Positions 1 to 12,605 of a stretch of 64,000 nucleotides of DNA are shown in pieces. A program made the translations under genes and the position numbers. The notes under the pieces were generated by a model, which saw only the letters and a program-made list of their open reading frames with translations, was not told where the DNA came from and made no database searches. Position 1 is the stretch's first letter. Every line of letters starts with the position of its first letter. The DNA is from Brassica napus (lineage: Eukaryota > Streptophyta > Magnoliopsida > Brassicales > Brassicaceae). The DNA lies in the NCBI RefSeq assembly GCF_020379485.1, contig NC_063435.1:1798001-1862000 (forward strand), read 5' to 3'.

Positions 1-1111
1 ACGGTGTCGTTTTTTGATCCCTTCCTTAATTCACTCAAGTTAATTAATTATCTTCTCCTAACCAAACCAATATAATCATGTAAATAGACACGAAAAAAGC
101 TAATTATCCCCATAAGACTTTTGTCGTTTGTATTTTTAGGGAAATAAATTTATTTTTTGTTAGTAATTTTTTGATTGGATGGAGTAGACTGACGACTTCG
201 TAGCTATTGGCAGAAAGGTTAAACTCGTGGGACCCAGACATGACGAATATTTCAGAATGTGTGAGAAGAGAACCCATCACTTTCAGAAGCTCTAGATCAT
301 GTGGCAGTGCCCACCAACCACTAGAAAGAACATCCCACGAATATTTTTTTTCTTTTCGTAATTTGTAAATTACTAATAATCATGTATGGACACCACAATC
401 AAAGTAATAATGTTTTTTTCTTTTCGTAATTCTAGTAAATCTTCGTGTTCTATATATTTTAGCTTATAGTAATAGATTTACTATAATATGCTAATATCTT
501 TAAATATAAATTGCTTAGTTGATGAAGCCAGAATTTATTAATAGGTTTCAAGGTTTTAAATAAATCTTTTGCAGAAATTAGATTTCTTCCCAGGCTTTAG
601 ATTTGACGAAGGAGATTTGTTGATTCTCGAAACTTAAGCTTTTTATCTCATGAGTTCTTCCATTCTTCTACTAGTTAATTAAAGAATAGAAAGTCTATTT
701 GTTCAACAAGACTGAGAAAAGAGGGAGACTTGGCTTATGTGCCTATGGAAAGCTTGATGTTGTAACATGTCTTTTATGTCTTGTCTAATGGTTTAAAACC
801 TGGTTTGGACTTTGGCCTTTAGGGGTTTTAGTATTTTCAGATCAACTACATTGTGTTTCTCATGTATTAAGTTTTTTTGTTTTGTACAAAAATGATTAGC
901 AGCTTGTTTCATGTTTAATGTCTTGCTGTTTATGTTACCAGTAATGGTTATTCAAGTCGAAATGATAAGATATATCTCAATTAATATTAAACTAAGACCG
1001 TCAAATGTCCAAAGTCAAAAGCATGAAAACAGAAAAAAGTTTCCGAATTAAAGAAACAAGAGAAACATGGTAGCTCTTGTAAAAAGGGTGGACAATGGGT
1101 TTAGTATCAAC
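1..1111. other. Intergenic, no gene seen
   Basis: This AT-rich stretch lies downstream of the DUF674 gene. It has no convincing exon, repeat or transposon end. It may include the promoter or 3' end of a gene beyond the left edge. Confidence 0.5.
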
Positions 1112-3106
1112 TTAGGAGGCTTGACAATCATTGACTTTTTGTTTCTTCCTTTGGCTTCTTCGAAGTTGGGTCTGACAAAGTGGTTCCTTCCTTGGCTTCT
1201 TTGCAATAAAATCACCTAAAGCACTGCTTAAAGCACATGAAGTCAACAATGAAGCTCTCAACAAATCCACAGCCTGATTCATAAACACAGAATTTTCATC
1301 AAGTTCTTCCAACAAGTGCAAGATAATCAAATAACCGGGAAAACTAAGCATACATACATACCTCTGCTTTGCTGATGTCAATTTCTTGAACATCAATATC
1401 TTCTGCGTTGGTCTGCAACTTCTTAAGTAAGCAAACAGTAGAACAGGAGCTCATCGGTGTAATGACCAGATCATCTGACACCGTGAACTGTGTCTCTTTC
1501 TTCAAAAACCCGGAACAATGGGTTTGGTGATCGTTCCCATGGGATTTTGGATCCACCAAAGTCACAGGCACAAGTTTGTCATTACGATAATACGGAATCT
1601 TATTAGAGTCTCTAGTCAAGGCATATATTGGAACTGGTTTGTTGACAAAGGAATATATGAACCGGTAGTAAACCGGTGGTTCAAGAGTGATGATACCAGG
1701 CAACTGCACCTGAAAACTATAAAAACAAGGGAGGACACCTTTGGAATCTGCTGATGCTGCTTTTGTTTCTTCATTAACAACACTCAAGTCCTTGAAGCTT
1801 CTGCACAAGTTTGCTAAGCAACCAAAAGTGATACTGTTTCCAGATATCTCCAATACAGATTCCAGTGAGACGGCAAGAAATGACAAGAGAAGCTCAACAA
1901 AATCTTCTCCGCACTCAACAAATAAAATCTTCATATCTTGATTCCTAACGACTGCGTTTATAGTTAAAACCTTCTCTGGTTCAGCCTCATCCTTCTTCTC
2001 CTCCATACATGGCCTTAACGTTTCATAAGACTTTGTCAAACCTTGTGCGCTTCCCTTGTTCAAGAAAGTCTCCGTCAAGGGAGCATTTGAGGAGAATACA
2101 CACTGCAGCAAAGTCAGGACCTGGTAGATCCAGATCAAGACAAACCGTGAGGTAAGTAAAGCATTTTAGGCAAGGCTGGTTGGCCCCAATGTTTTTTGAA
2201 AAAACTAACATAATTTGTAAAAACAACTTCTATTAAAACTCTTACTAAATCTTAGAACCGGACCTTGTTAGAAGTATAATAAATAAATAAACGTAGAGAG
2301 AAGGGAGTTTAAATCTAATTTACATTCTTAAATTGTTAGAACAGAGCCGCATGCATTGTAAAGCAGTTTTTTTTATTTAAATCTAATTTACATTCTTAAA
2401 AAAAAAAAACATCGAGAGAAGGGAGTGAGATTTGTCCAAAAAAAAAAAAAGAAGGGAGTGAGATTACCTCTTTGGAACCAATACCAACAAACTTCTCCCC
2501 GAGCTTACTAACATCAGCACACCCTAAGGATTTAAGCCTTTCCAAGACAAGACCAGTGGACTTAACTGCCACTTCCAAGTCATCAGTTATGATGAACGTA
2601 GTAGAGGCACCACCACCGCTGATAAATACTCCATTTTGCATGTTATCTGCAACTTTTAGTTGTGAATAATGAATCTCTTCCTTCATCAAGTTTTCACATC
2701 GACATCGAGTAGTGCTAAAGTTACTGCACAACCTACAGTGCGAGAAGATAGGACACTTAAAGTACTTCTCGCCCTCCGTAGGATTTATGTTGACCTTTAG
2801 CCTTTGGCACTGGACATCGCTGACACTCCTCGGACAAAGGAGCATCCGCTTACAGGCTTCGGTCTGGAAATTATCAAAGCCCATATCCACAACACTTGTA
2901 TAGAGGTTGTTAAAACAGCCAACACTCACGGGATGATCTTTATTATGCTTCTTAAACAACCTGGCGATTGTACCCATTGGCAGTGTTAAGAAACTGAAGA
3001 GAACGTCGACAAAATCTTTACCGGCCTCAGCCAAAACAACCTTGTTCTTCTCTTCATCAATGACAAGTCTCAAATAAACCTTTGCTTCTCCAGAACTTTC
3101 AGCCAT
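1112..3106 (-). CDS. DUF674 family protein
   Basis: A three-exon gene of 519 residues: exon 1 3106-2468, exon 2 2120-1362, exon 3 1273-1112. All junctions are phase 0 with GT-AG borders. The start is the ATG at 3106, opening MAESSGEAKVYLRLVIDE. DUF674 proteins are plant-specific, 450-500 residues long and built from two similar halves. Each half here has the typical LF(V)ECGEDF or VVLAEAGKDF strand, a C-L-x-N-L/Y segment and an I-T-D-D-L or V-S-D-D-L stretch (residues about 1-213 and 214-466). No biochemical function is known for the family. The exon 2 and exon 1 open frames look like two genes but splice into one: exon 1 ends in SKE and exon 2 begins VLTLL, as in family members remembered from Arabidopsis. 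The length is normal and no defect is seen. Confidence 0.85.
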
Positions 3107-3926
3107 TGTCGCGATTTTGGAGGTAAGAATAAGAAAAGAAAGAAGATAATATTTAAATGAACAAAGAGGTAGTGACACCAAGAGAGAATATATAAGCAAA
3201 GTGTCTGACAATGAATAAAACAATTTAATACCAAGAAGCAACCCTTTAAGCTTCCCCATGAGTGCAGACTCGTAAACCAATACGTACTAACTACAGTAGG
3301 ATGTTTTTGTAGCCTGCACTTTAAATTTAGAAACCCCAAAAGCTACACTCGAAGACAACCCTTTGAGCTTCCATCTAGCTTCTTTTTAACCATCGTTTAT
3401 ATCAAAATGTTTAGATGTGCAATTACAAATTTCATGATAATTAACTTCTGTTAAAAAATTAAGTATAAGTGAAAACAGAAAAAAAAAATCAAAAGGAGGA
3501 GCAACAATATAGAAAAAAAACAAGTCAGTCTGGTGACCAGATGTAGCAAGCAGCTGAGGTTTTGGGTTGAACAATGTGAATCTTTGCAGAATTTAAAATC
3601 AAGATGAACCATCAATAATATTAGTAGCTCTCTCCACTGTTCATATCTCTATCTTTGGTTTCTTTGAAATAGGTTTCAATATATCTTCCTTTACAAGCAA
3701 ACTCCGAAAAACAGAGCTCAAAGCATTACATTTTATATTGACTGCGACCTCTATCCAGGATTAAACCAAGTTTTATTTTATAAATCAAGTTGCATTACAT
3801 TTTGTTGTATTTAATTAACGGAAAAGCGAACAACTCCAAAGTGTGATTACAATAATAATCGAAGCAACAATACTTCCCGCCACCGCTATGGCCACCGTAC
3901 CAACATGCAACGTCTTCATCATCTTT
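3107..3926. other. Intergenic: DUF674 promoter and 3' flank of GH81 relic
   Basis: No exon is seen. A short motif, aaccctttRagcttcc, occurs twice (about 3239 and 3357), a small local duplication. The right part holds the 3' flank of the GH81 relic. Confidence 0.45.
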
Positions 3927-6900
3927 TCATTCATCACCAGAGTTTCTACTGTGAATCCACCACAATAGATTACTCAGAGAGTTCCCATCATCATGCCCTT
4001 TCAATCCTTTAACCTTCTCCATCGCTCCATCTTTGTCGTACATACTTTCCAAAGCATACAAAAATCCTTTCCACCCTTCTCCGACGCCGCCTTCTCTATC
4101 CAACGCAGGCAAAGTCCAATCCACGAGCTGCTTCGCGAATTTCACATCCGAGAACAGAATCTCCGACACAGGAAGTATCGGTAATAACTGGATTCCGAGG
4201 CGACATTCTTTCCATTCTTTTGGCGCGAACCATAAGCCACTGTCTCTCTTCGTCGACCATAATACCCCAACCACACGATTCTCCGCCGTGAAATCGCTCG
4301 GGTACAGAGTGTCGTCTTCTTTCACCTGCCACCACCACCAAGAAGAAAAATTAGTAAAGAAAATTAAATGTAACGTAGCATGAAAATGGAATGGTTTTGG
4401 TTAGTTCGAACTTGGTAGACAATTTCTCAATCGAACCGAAGATAACCAATCAAATCCTAACCAAAAGAAAATTTGAACCGAATAGTATTCAATTTTCATT
4501 TTGGTTTATTTGTTTTATAGTGTAAATTTATAATAACTCATTATATATTTGTCTGTATTAAACATTTAGAGGCAAAACTACTCAAATTTATTTTTATTTT
4601 TCTTCTAAAATAAATTTATTATTCTTATATCTCTATATATGTAGGAGAAGATATAACATTTTTCTTCTATTGAGAAATTGTTATCTTAGAAAAATATATT
4701 TTAGTAAATTTTTTATCTATATTTTATTTTAAAGGAAAAATATCAAAATATATTAGAGATGGTTTGATCCAGTAAAATTGTAAACCAAATTAAAACCGAA
4801 GACACTAGTACACAATTAGGTTTTCATATCGAAATTCTCGGTTCGTTCGGTTCAAACTAACTTATCCGGTTCAATTCAATTCTACTCAGATATTCAAACA
4901 TCCGTTACCTGCCACCACATCTTCGCGGCGTGAATCTCGAACGCCAAAACCGTCGAAGCAACCGCCGCCAGCTCTATATCACCATACGCCAACCCCAACA
5001 AAGCAGCAGAGTAATAACCGTTAACAGCCTCACTAGTACTCTCCTGATTCCTCCCGTCAGTAAACTCCGTTAACCCTCCCGCCCACGAATGAAGCTTGAA
5101 AAAATCAAAACATCTCAAACGCGTATAAACCGAACTCGAACCCTCCTTCCCTAGCGTCATGTAATCCGCCGCCAGAGCATACGCCTGAGGTTTATATTTC
5201 TTGCCCCACAAGTTATCCATTTTAACGAGCACAGCGACCGCGTACAGAAAGTAACCTAGATGATAGTGGTGGTCGTTGTAAATCCCGAACCCGAAGTCCC
5301 CTCCCGAGTCTTTGGATCCGAGCTTCGTGATCACCCCGCCCCACGTGGGGTCGTAGAGGAACCCGTTCGGTCCGAAACTCCCGTCCAGCCAGGGTTCGAT
5401 CATGCTCTTTAAATAGTTTCGAATCTTCGGGATCACGTCGAGGTGGCAAACCTCTTCCGCGATTAAAACAAACCTCGCGGCACGCGCGATTAGTTTCCCG
5501 TAGAAGTACGACGCGCTCGTGACGTCAGCGGACGAGTCCAATGCGTCGACGTTTTGGACTAGGGCCGAGATAATCTCCTCGCGGTGATGATCTTCTTTGA
5601 TTCCTTTGAGTGAGTGCCACGTCACGGGGATATGGTCTGGTTTTAGAAGCCACGTGTCTCCTACGACGCCTACAAGATCTCCGTCGAGGCTTTTGTAACG
5701 GAAGTTGTCGAGAACGGTGGTTGATGATGAGGTTGATAAGAGCTTGAGGTGGAGAGGGTGAGCGAGCATGAGGAGGTCTCCGTAGCCTCTCTTCTGCCAC
5801 GTGTACTCCATTTCAAACGGTTTCGTGAAGTCAGCGTCTCCGGAGATTGGATAACAGACGCTGAACCGGTCGAGGATTGGTTCGGAGTCTTGATTTGAAT
5901 CCGGTACGACGACGAACCGGATTATACCGGAAAATCCACCGGTTGAGTTAATTTCGGAACCGGTTTTGACCAGGTTGATCGGGGAGGAGGAGTATATGAG
6001 CCATGTCTGGTTGTTGTTGAGCTTTACGGTGTACTTGGTTGATGACCTGTTACCGGAGAAGGATGAAACCGCGTGGGTTGTTGAGATTGTGATGGAGGAG
6101 TTGTTGGAGACGGAGCAGGTGACGAAGGGGCTTCCTCTGACGAGGAAGAATCTGAGGTTGGAGGAAGGGAAGTCTAGAGTGACTCCGAGGTCGCTGAAGG
6201 AAGAGATTAAGGGCCTGACTGGTTTAACCGCAGCGGTTGCGGTTGCGGTTGCGGGAGTTTGCGGATGCGGGTGGTTGCGGTTTCTAGCGGTTTTAAGAGA
6301 TTTGTACGACTGGTTATGCGGTTAGAAATTTGTGCGTTTGCGGGATACTTATGACTGGTTAACTACCAAATGCAGCAGCAGTTAAATAATAAATTAACAA
6401 TATTTACATTTTATACAATTATAAAAATATCAAAAATAATAATATTATAATAAATATAAAATTTATATTTAGAAAGTTATAGTTTAAATTTTTTAAAAAT
6501 ATAGAAAATATTTTTATTTTAAAGTTTTATAATATTAATTAAAATTTAATTGATATATTTTAGCATTTTTATAATTTCAGTTTAATTTTTTTATTGAATT
6601 TTTTTATTTTTGTATTTATATTGTTTTGGAAAAAAAATAATTTTTTTTTATCCTCCCGCAAACGCCCGCAACCGCAAACGCTAGCTGGAACCAGCTTTTG
6701 AATTTATGAGGTTCAGAGCGATTTGGAGCGATTTGGAGCGGTTTAGAGCGGTTTGAGCGATTGTTGCAAAACGCCAGCAACCGCTACCAACCGCAAAAGC
6801 TGCGTTTGCGGGTGGTAGCGGGAAAACCAGTCATACCCTAAGTGTGTTTTTCTTGAGTGCGGGTCGGGTCCATCCGACCCGGTGATGGTGATGTCGGAGG

Positions 6901-7265
6901 TGAAGGCTTTGTAGACGACGGCGGGGTTGTGAGTGAGAGATGGGTATGAGATGGAGAGAGACGAAGGGGAGGTTTTGATGAGGTAAGGGTGGAAGTTTTC
7001 GGGTTAGTCGCCGTTTTTGAGGGTGAAGTTTTGGAAGAATGAGTTTGTAGGGAGAGGGGAGGAGAGGAGTTCGTGGCTGAAGAAGCGAGATGGATCAGGT
7101 AACACGGTTGAGTCGGATCTTGGGAATAGATAGGGAGCGTTTGTAGTCATTTCTTGAGGCAGTTGGAGGAGATGGTGGTGATGGAGTTCTGCTCTTGCTC
7201 TTGGGGGGTTTTAAAGGGTTTAGTGAGAAAGACTTTTGACTTTTCGCCTCCACTGTCTTCAACAT
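3927..7265 (-). pseudogene. Endo-1,3-beta-glucanase (GH81), disrupted
   Basis: The last exon (4325-3927) and the long exon 1 (upstream of 4919) encode a plant GH81 endo-1,3-beta-glucanase, an enzyme that hydrolyses callose-type glucan. GH81 landmarks are clear: YNDHHYHLGYF with the acid Asp, NQESTSEAVNGYY with the nucleophile/base Glu, and KMWWQ spliced to VKEDDTLYPSDF. Three lesions are visible. First, the N-terminal proline-rich frame from the ATG at 7265 runs to its own stop at about 7095, while the homologous frame (TTNAPYLFP onward, from 7150) is in another phase, so a frameshift lies between. Second, a TAA at 7006-7004 sits where relatives have Gln in GDQPEY. Third, a 631 bp transposon at 6210-6840 splits the domain. 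The frame is continuous on both sides if the insert is removed (631 mod 3 is consistent). The catalytic C-terminal half is still open, so decay looks recent. It is expected to be non-functional. Confidence 0.85.
6210..6840. mobile_element. Non-autonomous TIR DNA transposon inside GH81 relic
   Basis: The ends form an imperfect inverted repeat: left aagggcctgactggttta and, reverse-complemented, right taggGTATGACTGGTTTT. Subterminal regions are packed with GCGG/CCGC-type repeats (6227-6300, 6655-6690, 6780-6825), and the core is AT-rich. A second copy of the tatgactggtt core sits inside at about 6348, suggesting nesting or internal duplication. No transposase frame is present. The motif density suggests a hAT-like element, but I could not find a clean 8 bp target duplication, so the superfamily is uncertain. 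The open frame on the plus strand here is incidental. Confidence 0.7.
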
Positions 7266-8277
7266 CTTGCTTAATGGATTTGGAAATTGGGTTATCAACA
7301 ACAAGGTATTGACTCATAAGGTTTGTTTGTTTAGAAGAAAAATATAGAGGAGACTTCGTAAAATTAGAAGACTAGATTACTTCCAGTTACAAGTTGGCTT
7401 AGATGAACAAAGTTAGTTTTACAAGCTAAGGTTTTGGGAACGTGCAGGAGAGTCTTGCTAGATGCTAATCCTACAGAATATACTGATTGATAGATGCCGA
7501 AATGAACCAAAAATTCACATCAATGAATGTGGTTTTGATAGCAGTAGTTTGAAGCAATGTTATTTATATTAACAAAAAAATGTTACCTTAGTATATTCAG
7601 TCGTATATGTGCTCGGTATTACAATGTTTGGTTTGGATTAGTTATCTAATAAAATTCCAAATTTTGGGAGATACCTGAGATTTTTTACTTGATGTTTGCT
7701 TAGTGAATGATTAAGAGGGGTTGCAAGCAAAGCATATTACAATGATGAAGAGGATTGTGTGTCGTATTTTAAGGTTCCTATTGAGTATGAAAAGGATAAA
7801 AATCGTTTATTTGTTTATTTTTATACCACATGTGTATATTTTAATAAATGTTGCTTTCAGTTTATATATTAATAATTATCACATTTCTTAATTGATCATT
7901 TAGATCTAGTTGTTATTTATTAATTTAACAATTTCCTGAAAAAAAGAACAAAAAATATATAAAGGATTAATGGTTTTCCTAGTACGAACTCTAGATTTTA
8001 AAATTCTATGTTTTGAAAGGCCTTTTAAAGGCCCATATATCATATATATACGACGGCATTTTTCTTGTTCAGACCAAATTTAATAGAAACCGAACCAATG
8101 TGTTAGTCTACGTGGAAGCTGTTACGCCACAAATATAGTGTACAGTTTGTTAATTTTTTAGTTAAAGGTCCCTTATTTAATTTTTGATTGTGTTAAGGCA
8201 ATTTATAATTCTTTTGATCGATTGATTGCTTACACAAAGCTCCGTCGGTAACTCACTCATCTGTAGCCAGGGTTACT
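7266..8277. other. Intergenic between GH81 relic and SDR gene
   Basis: AT-rich sequence with no exon recognised. The right end contains the promoter and 5' UTR of the SDR gene starting at 8278. Confidence 0.45.
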
Positions 8278-9982
8278 ATGTTTAGGTCTCTGATTCGGGC
8301 ACGATCACAGTCATCCTCTTCTCTGGTCACCATGTCGTGAGTTTCTCTTCTTCTAAGGCTCTTGAATTCCCTTTATTACATGATGTTCGTCGAATAAAGC
8401 ATTGATCTTTGCGGGTTTACTTTTATCTCTATCGATAAAACGCTTTGATCAGTTGTATTGATTTTCATTTCTTTTTGGGGCATTGGCTGAGTGAGGCTCT
8501 GTCCCAGTTGTTTTTTGGGCATAGCTACTTTGTGATTTGATTGATTATGATGATCCTTATTGGGTCTCTCTGTGACAGTTCAATCACTCAGAGAGGAAAT
8601 TCAAGGCCTTTGTCTGAAGCTGCTGGTTCACATTCTAGAGATAAGGTGAAAAGATCATACCTTTTGATACACTATCTACTCTCTCTGCTCTCTGAATTTT
8701 GAGATTATTACTTTTTGTCTTGAAATGCAGATATTGGTTTTGGGAGGAAACGGTTATGTAGGTTCACATATATGCAAGGAGGCACTCAGACAAGGTTTCT
8801 CTGTATCCAGTCTTAGCAGGTAATCCTTCGTGTTGTTTTAAACCTGATTGTTGCTCATAGACTTTCTCTACATAACTCTCTTCACTGTTATTAGGTCAGG
8901 AAGATCTTCCCTCCATGATTCATGGGTTAATGATGTTACCTGGCATCAAGGTATTCTCTCTCAAAACACATTTCACTTTGTTCATCATTTAAAAAGCAAA
9001 AAGATTTCAATGAATGACCTGATTTTTTTTTTTTTCCTACTGAAACAAATAGGTGATTTGCTTTCACCTGATTCTCTGAAGCCTGCACTAGAAGGAATAA
9101 CATCTGTGGTAATTAATTAAGAAATGTTCTTAAAATAGTTGACTTGATCTTAAGACAGCATCTCATAATGGACGAGTTGTGCAGATTTCATGCGTTGGTG
9201 GTTTCGGTTCCAACTCACAAATGGTCCGAATCAACGGAACTGCAAACATTAACGCTGTTAAAGCTGCTGCAGAAGGAGGTCAGTGGTTTTCATAGACTTG
9301 CTGTAAATTATAGATAGTGACATAAAAAGAAGCTTATCATGTTATGTTTCAGGTGTGAAGAGATTTGTGTATATCTCAGCTGCGGATTATGGTGTCATAA
9401 ATAACTTGATTCGAGGCTATTTCCAAGGAAAGGTACTTCTTCTTCTTCGTCTTCTTGGCTTACTTATTAGCTTTTCCTATCTCATTGATTAATCTATATG
9501 CAGAGAGCAACTGAAGCTGAGATTTTGGATAAATTCGGAAACAGAGGTGTGCATATCTTGTCACTTTAATTTTAAAACTCATTTGCTATATAATGTGTAT
9601 GCTTCACTGATTAAGCGTGTGTTTCTTAGGAACGGTTCTGAGGCCAGGATTCATACACGGGACTCGTCAGGTTGGTAGCATAAAGCTGCCACTTAGTCTC
9701 ATTGGAGCTCCTCTCGAAATGGTAGAAGAATATTTTTTTGTTGCATCAATCTTTGATTGTTCTGTGACAATATTTTGACCAAAACATATTTTATTATTAC
9801 AGGTTTTGAAGCTGTTCCCAAAAGAAGTGACGAAAATTCCTCTGATCGGACCGCTTTTAATACCCCCGGTTAGTGTCAAGTCCGTGGCGGGAACTGCGGT
9901 GAAAGCTGCAGTTGATCCAGAGTTTGCGTCTGGAGTCGTTGATGTTTACCAGATTCTTCAACACAAGACGACTCCATCTTAA
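8278..9982 (+). CDS. Atypical SDR, NAD(P)-binding Rossmann protein
   Basis: Ten exons give 271 residues: 8278-8336, 8579-8645, 8731-8819, 8895-8950, 9053-9108, 9185-9278, 9353-9432, 9504-9546, 9630-9721, 9803-9982. All phases join. The nucleotide-binding motif ILVLGGNGYVGSHICKEAL (about residues 43-61) is the GxxGxxG of atypical, NDUFA9-like SDRs; VYISAADYG and TVLRPGFIHGTR follow as in the family. The first 20 residues are Arg/Ser-rich without acids, like a mitochondrial or plastid presequence. It resembles the Arabidopsis gene At5g15910 and the uncharacterised chloroplast protein At1g32220 (from memory). The substrate is unknown. The gene looks intact. Confidence 0.88.
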
Positions 9983-10763
9983 CAATGTTTTGTTCTAAGT
10001 TTATGTTTGTTTCTACGGACTGGTTAACTTTGTTACGAGTGTAACCACGGTTCTCTGGTTCTACCACTAATAAATTATTGACTTTTGGATATCTCCAAAG
10101 GAGAAAAAGATGAGATTTTAAAATTGAAGCAGACCTGAAGCATCATTATCAGTCAGCTTTATATTTTTGAGTTCTGAGAATAACATGTATTTAATATTTA
10201 TGCTACTAAACCAACCGGTTAAATAAGATTGAACTATAACCGGTATTCGATTTCTGGTTTACGAGGAAAAGGTAAAAGAGAAGGCTGAAAAAGCTTTTTT
10301 TTCCCTGGGATAAAGTCTGTAGCTTTGGGTAACATCTCGAACGTCCTGTCTTCTTAAAAAAAAAAGAAACGCGTATGAGCTATCTTATTCTTATCTATCG
10401 ATGTGATCTCCAACATCGCATTCTCTTCAGATATCAATTTTCATTCCGTAAAAATTGAGAAACTTCGAGCTCGTAAACTCCTTTAATCGTCTCGAAAGTC
10501 GAGGTTTTGAATACGACCCTTTTGATCTGACATCGGAATGTTGGTGGGTTTCGTTAAAGTTTCTCTCTTTCGTATTTATTTACTTTTTTGGTCTGAATCG
10601 TCTTTGTCTTTTGGTCTGATTGATCTGTCTTTGTATTTACTTCTCTGATGTGAATTTGATTGCAGCTTTGGTTGCTTGGTCTCACAATGTTGTAAATGGG
10701 GAGATCTTTTAGTTTGTGGTTTAACTAAACCAATGTTTGGTCTTTTTCTTTCAGCTTAGTTAA
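9983..10763. other. Intergenic and TBC gene leader
   Basis: Contains the 3' end of the SDR gene and the promoter/5' UTR of the TBC gene. A leader intron is plausible, from about 10542 (GTGGGT) to the polypyrimidine-CAG ending at 10754, just before the ATG. Confidence 0.4.
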
Positions 10764-12605
10764 ATGGAAAAGAAGAGAACAGATGACAGTGAACCTGTCC
10801 CTGTCCCTGTCATTGCACCAGTTGATAGATTTGGGTTTCTGAAGCAAGAACAAGGCAACTCTCCTCAACGTTTCATCAAAACCAGATCATCTACCAACTA
10901 TGAAAAGTATGTCTCAATTGGTACTTTTTTTTACATCATTAGCATCCTTGTATATTTAACCATAAAGTGCTTTAATTGTTTTAGGGAGGAGAGAAGGGTG
11001 ACGAAATGGAGGAAGATGATAGGAGCTGGAGGCAGTGACTGGAAGCATTACCTCAGAAGAAAACCTCACGTTGTCAAAAGGCGGATTAGAAAAGGCATCC
11101 CTGACTGCTTAAGGGGCCTAGTCTGGCAGCTGATCTCCGGAAGCCGAGACCTTTTGCTCATGAACCCCGGTGTTTATGAGGTTAGTCTCATAATCTCCTG
11201 TGTGTTGTAATAATACTTGTTTTTGATTCTGATATTGATTTTCATTGTAGCAACTGGTGGTTTATGAGACTTCAGCATCAGAACTCGACATCATCCGGGA
11301 CATATCCCGGACTTTTCCATCACATGTTTTCTTCCAGAAGAGACATGGACCAGGCCAAAGATCATTGTACAATGTTCTTAAAGCTTACTCTGTCTATGAC
11401 AGAGATGTTGGATACGTTCAGGTCTATCCTGAGACTCTCTCTCCTTCGCTCTTATAGTCTTATATCCCTAACGTGGTACTAAACAATCATGGTTCCGAAA
11501 ATAATTACAGGGAATGGGGTTTGTAGCTGGTTTGTTGCTTCTTTATATGAGCGAAGAAGATGCGTTTTGGTTATTAGTTGCATTGCTCAAAGGAGCTGTT
11601 CACTCTCCAATGGAAGGATTGTATCAGGTGAGAGACTCTTTCTTTACTTTGCTACTTGCCTCTTTAATTACGCTAGTTTGAAAGTGATAGAGCTGCTTTA
11701 GTTGATTGAAGTATAGTAAGAAAATGAACATAAAGTCAAATATATTTAAAAAAATACTTTCCTTCATGAATTAATTTATGACTGCTTTTTCAAATTCTCT
11801 GCTTTAATCCTGTAGAGACTTTTTATTCTGATTAGTGTCTTCAGAGATAAGTGATTAATTATCTGTGATTAAATATGATTTTGAATGATGCATTTGAGTT
11901 GGTGTAAATGTAGGCAGGGCTTCCTCTTGTACAGAAGTATCTATTACAGTTTGATCAGCTTGTAAGAGAGCTAATGCCGAAGCTAGGAGAACACTTCACT
12001 CAAGAAATGATCAATCCCAGTATGTATGCAAGCCAATGGTTCATAACAGTCTTCTCCTACTCGTTTCCTTTCCACTCAGCTCTAAGAATCTGGGATGTGT
12101 TTCTAGCTGAGGTAAAATCAACATCTTTATAATCTTTTTTTTTCAGTTTTGGTTTTGGATTATTTATTTTTCAGTTTTGGATTATTTATGTGTTTTATTT
12201 TCTCCAGTTTTGTTGCATCATTTCTTTGTTTTTTATTGGTGGGTGTAGGGTATAAATATTGTGTTCAAAGTGGGGTTAGCATTGTTGAAGCACTGCCATG
12301 ATGATTTGGTGAAGTTGCCATTTGAGGAACTTATGCATGCTTTGAGGAATTTTCCTGAAGATGCCATGGATCCTGATACTTTGCTTCCTTTGGCTTACTC
12401 CATCAAGGTTCTTGTCTTTTCTCTTTTATGAATCAACAAGCTAATGAAGTTAATGGGTTGTGACTTGTGGACACAAAAAAAAGATGCTTGAATCTTTATT
12501 CTTGTTATGAATCTCCAGGTAGCAAAGCGTTTGGAAGAGATGAAACAGGACGGTGAGAAGCCTGTAGCTAAACCGGCTCAAACGGTCAACCCGGTTCAGC
12601 AATAG
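10764..12605 (+). CDS. PAM1: TBC-domain RabGAP, PAM1-like
   Basis: Seven exons encode 356 residues: 10764-10906, 10985-11180, 11251-11421, 11511-11627, 11914-12111, 12249-12407, 12519-12605. The TBC domain begins at about residue 84 with RKGIPDCLRGLVWQ. It has the arginine finger in IIRDISR (R133) and the glutamine finger in GYVQGM (Q170), so both catalytic residues needed to speed GTP hydrolysis by Rab GTPases are present. The C-terminus is a short charged Pro/Gln tail. Length and sequence match plant adhesion molecule 1 (At5g15930) as I remember it. The likely role is control of vesicle traffic in the cytosol and at membranes; the Rab partner cannot be read from sequence. Confidence 0.92.

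Noticed and set aside
1344..3280. Two separate DUF674 genes
   Set aside because: The frames join in phase as exons 1 and 2 of one gene with good GT-AG borders, and the C-terminal exon follows. Family length is matched only by the joined gene.
5966..6325. 119-codon plus-strand frame
   Set aside because: It is the antisense shadow of the GH81 exon running into the transposon; low-complexity translation with no splice or start support.
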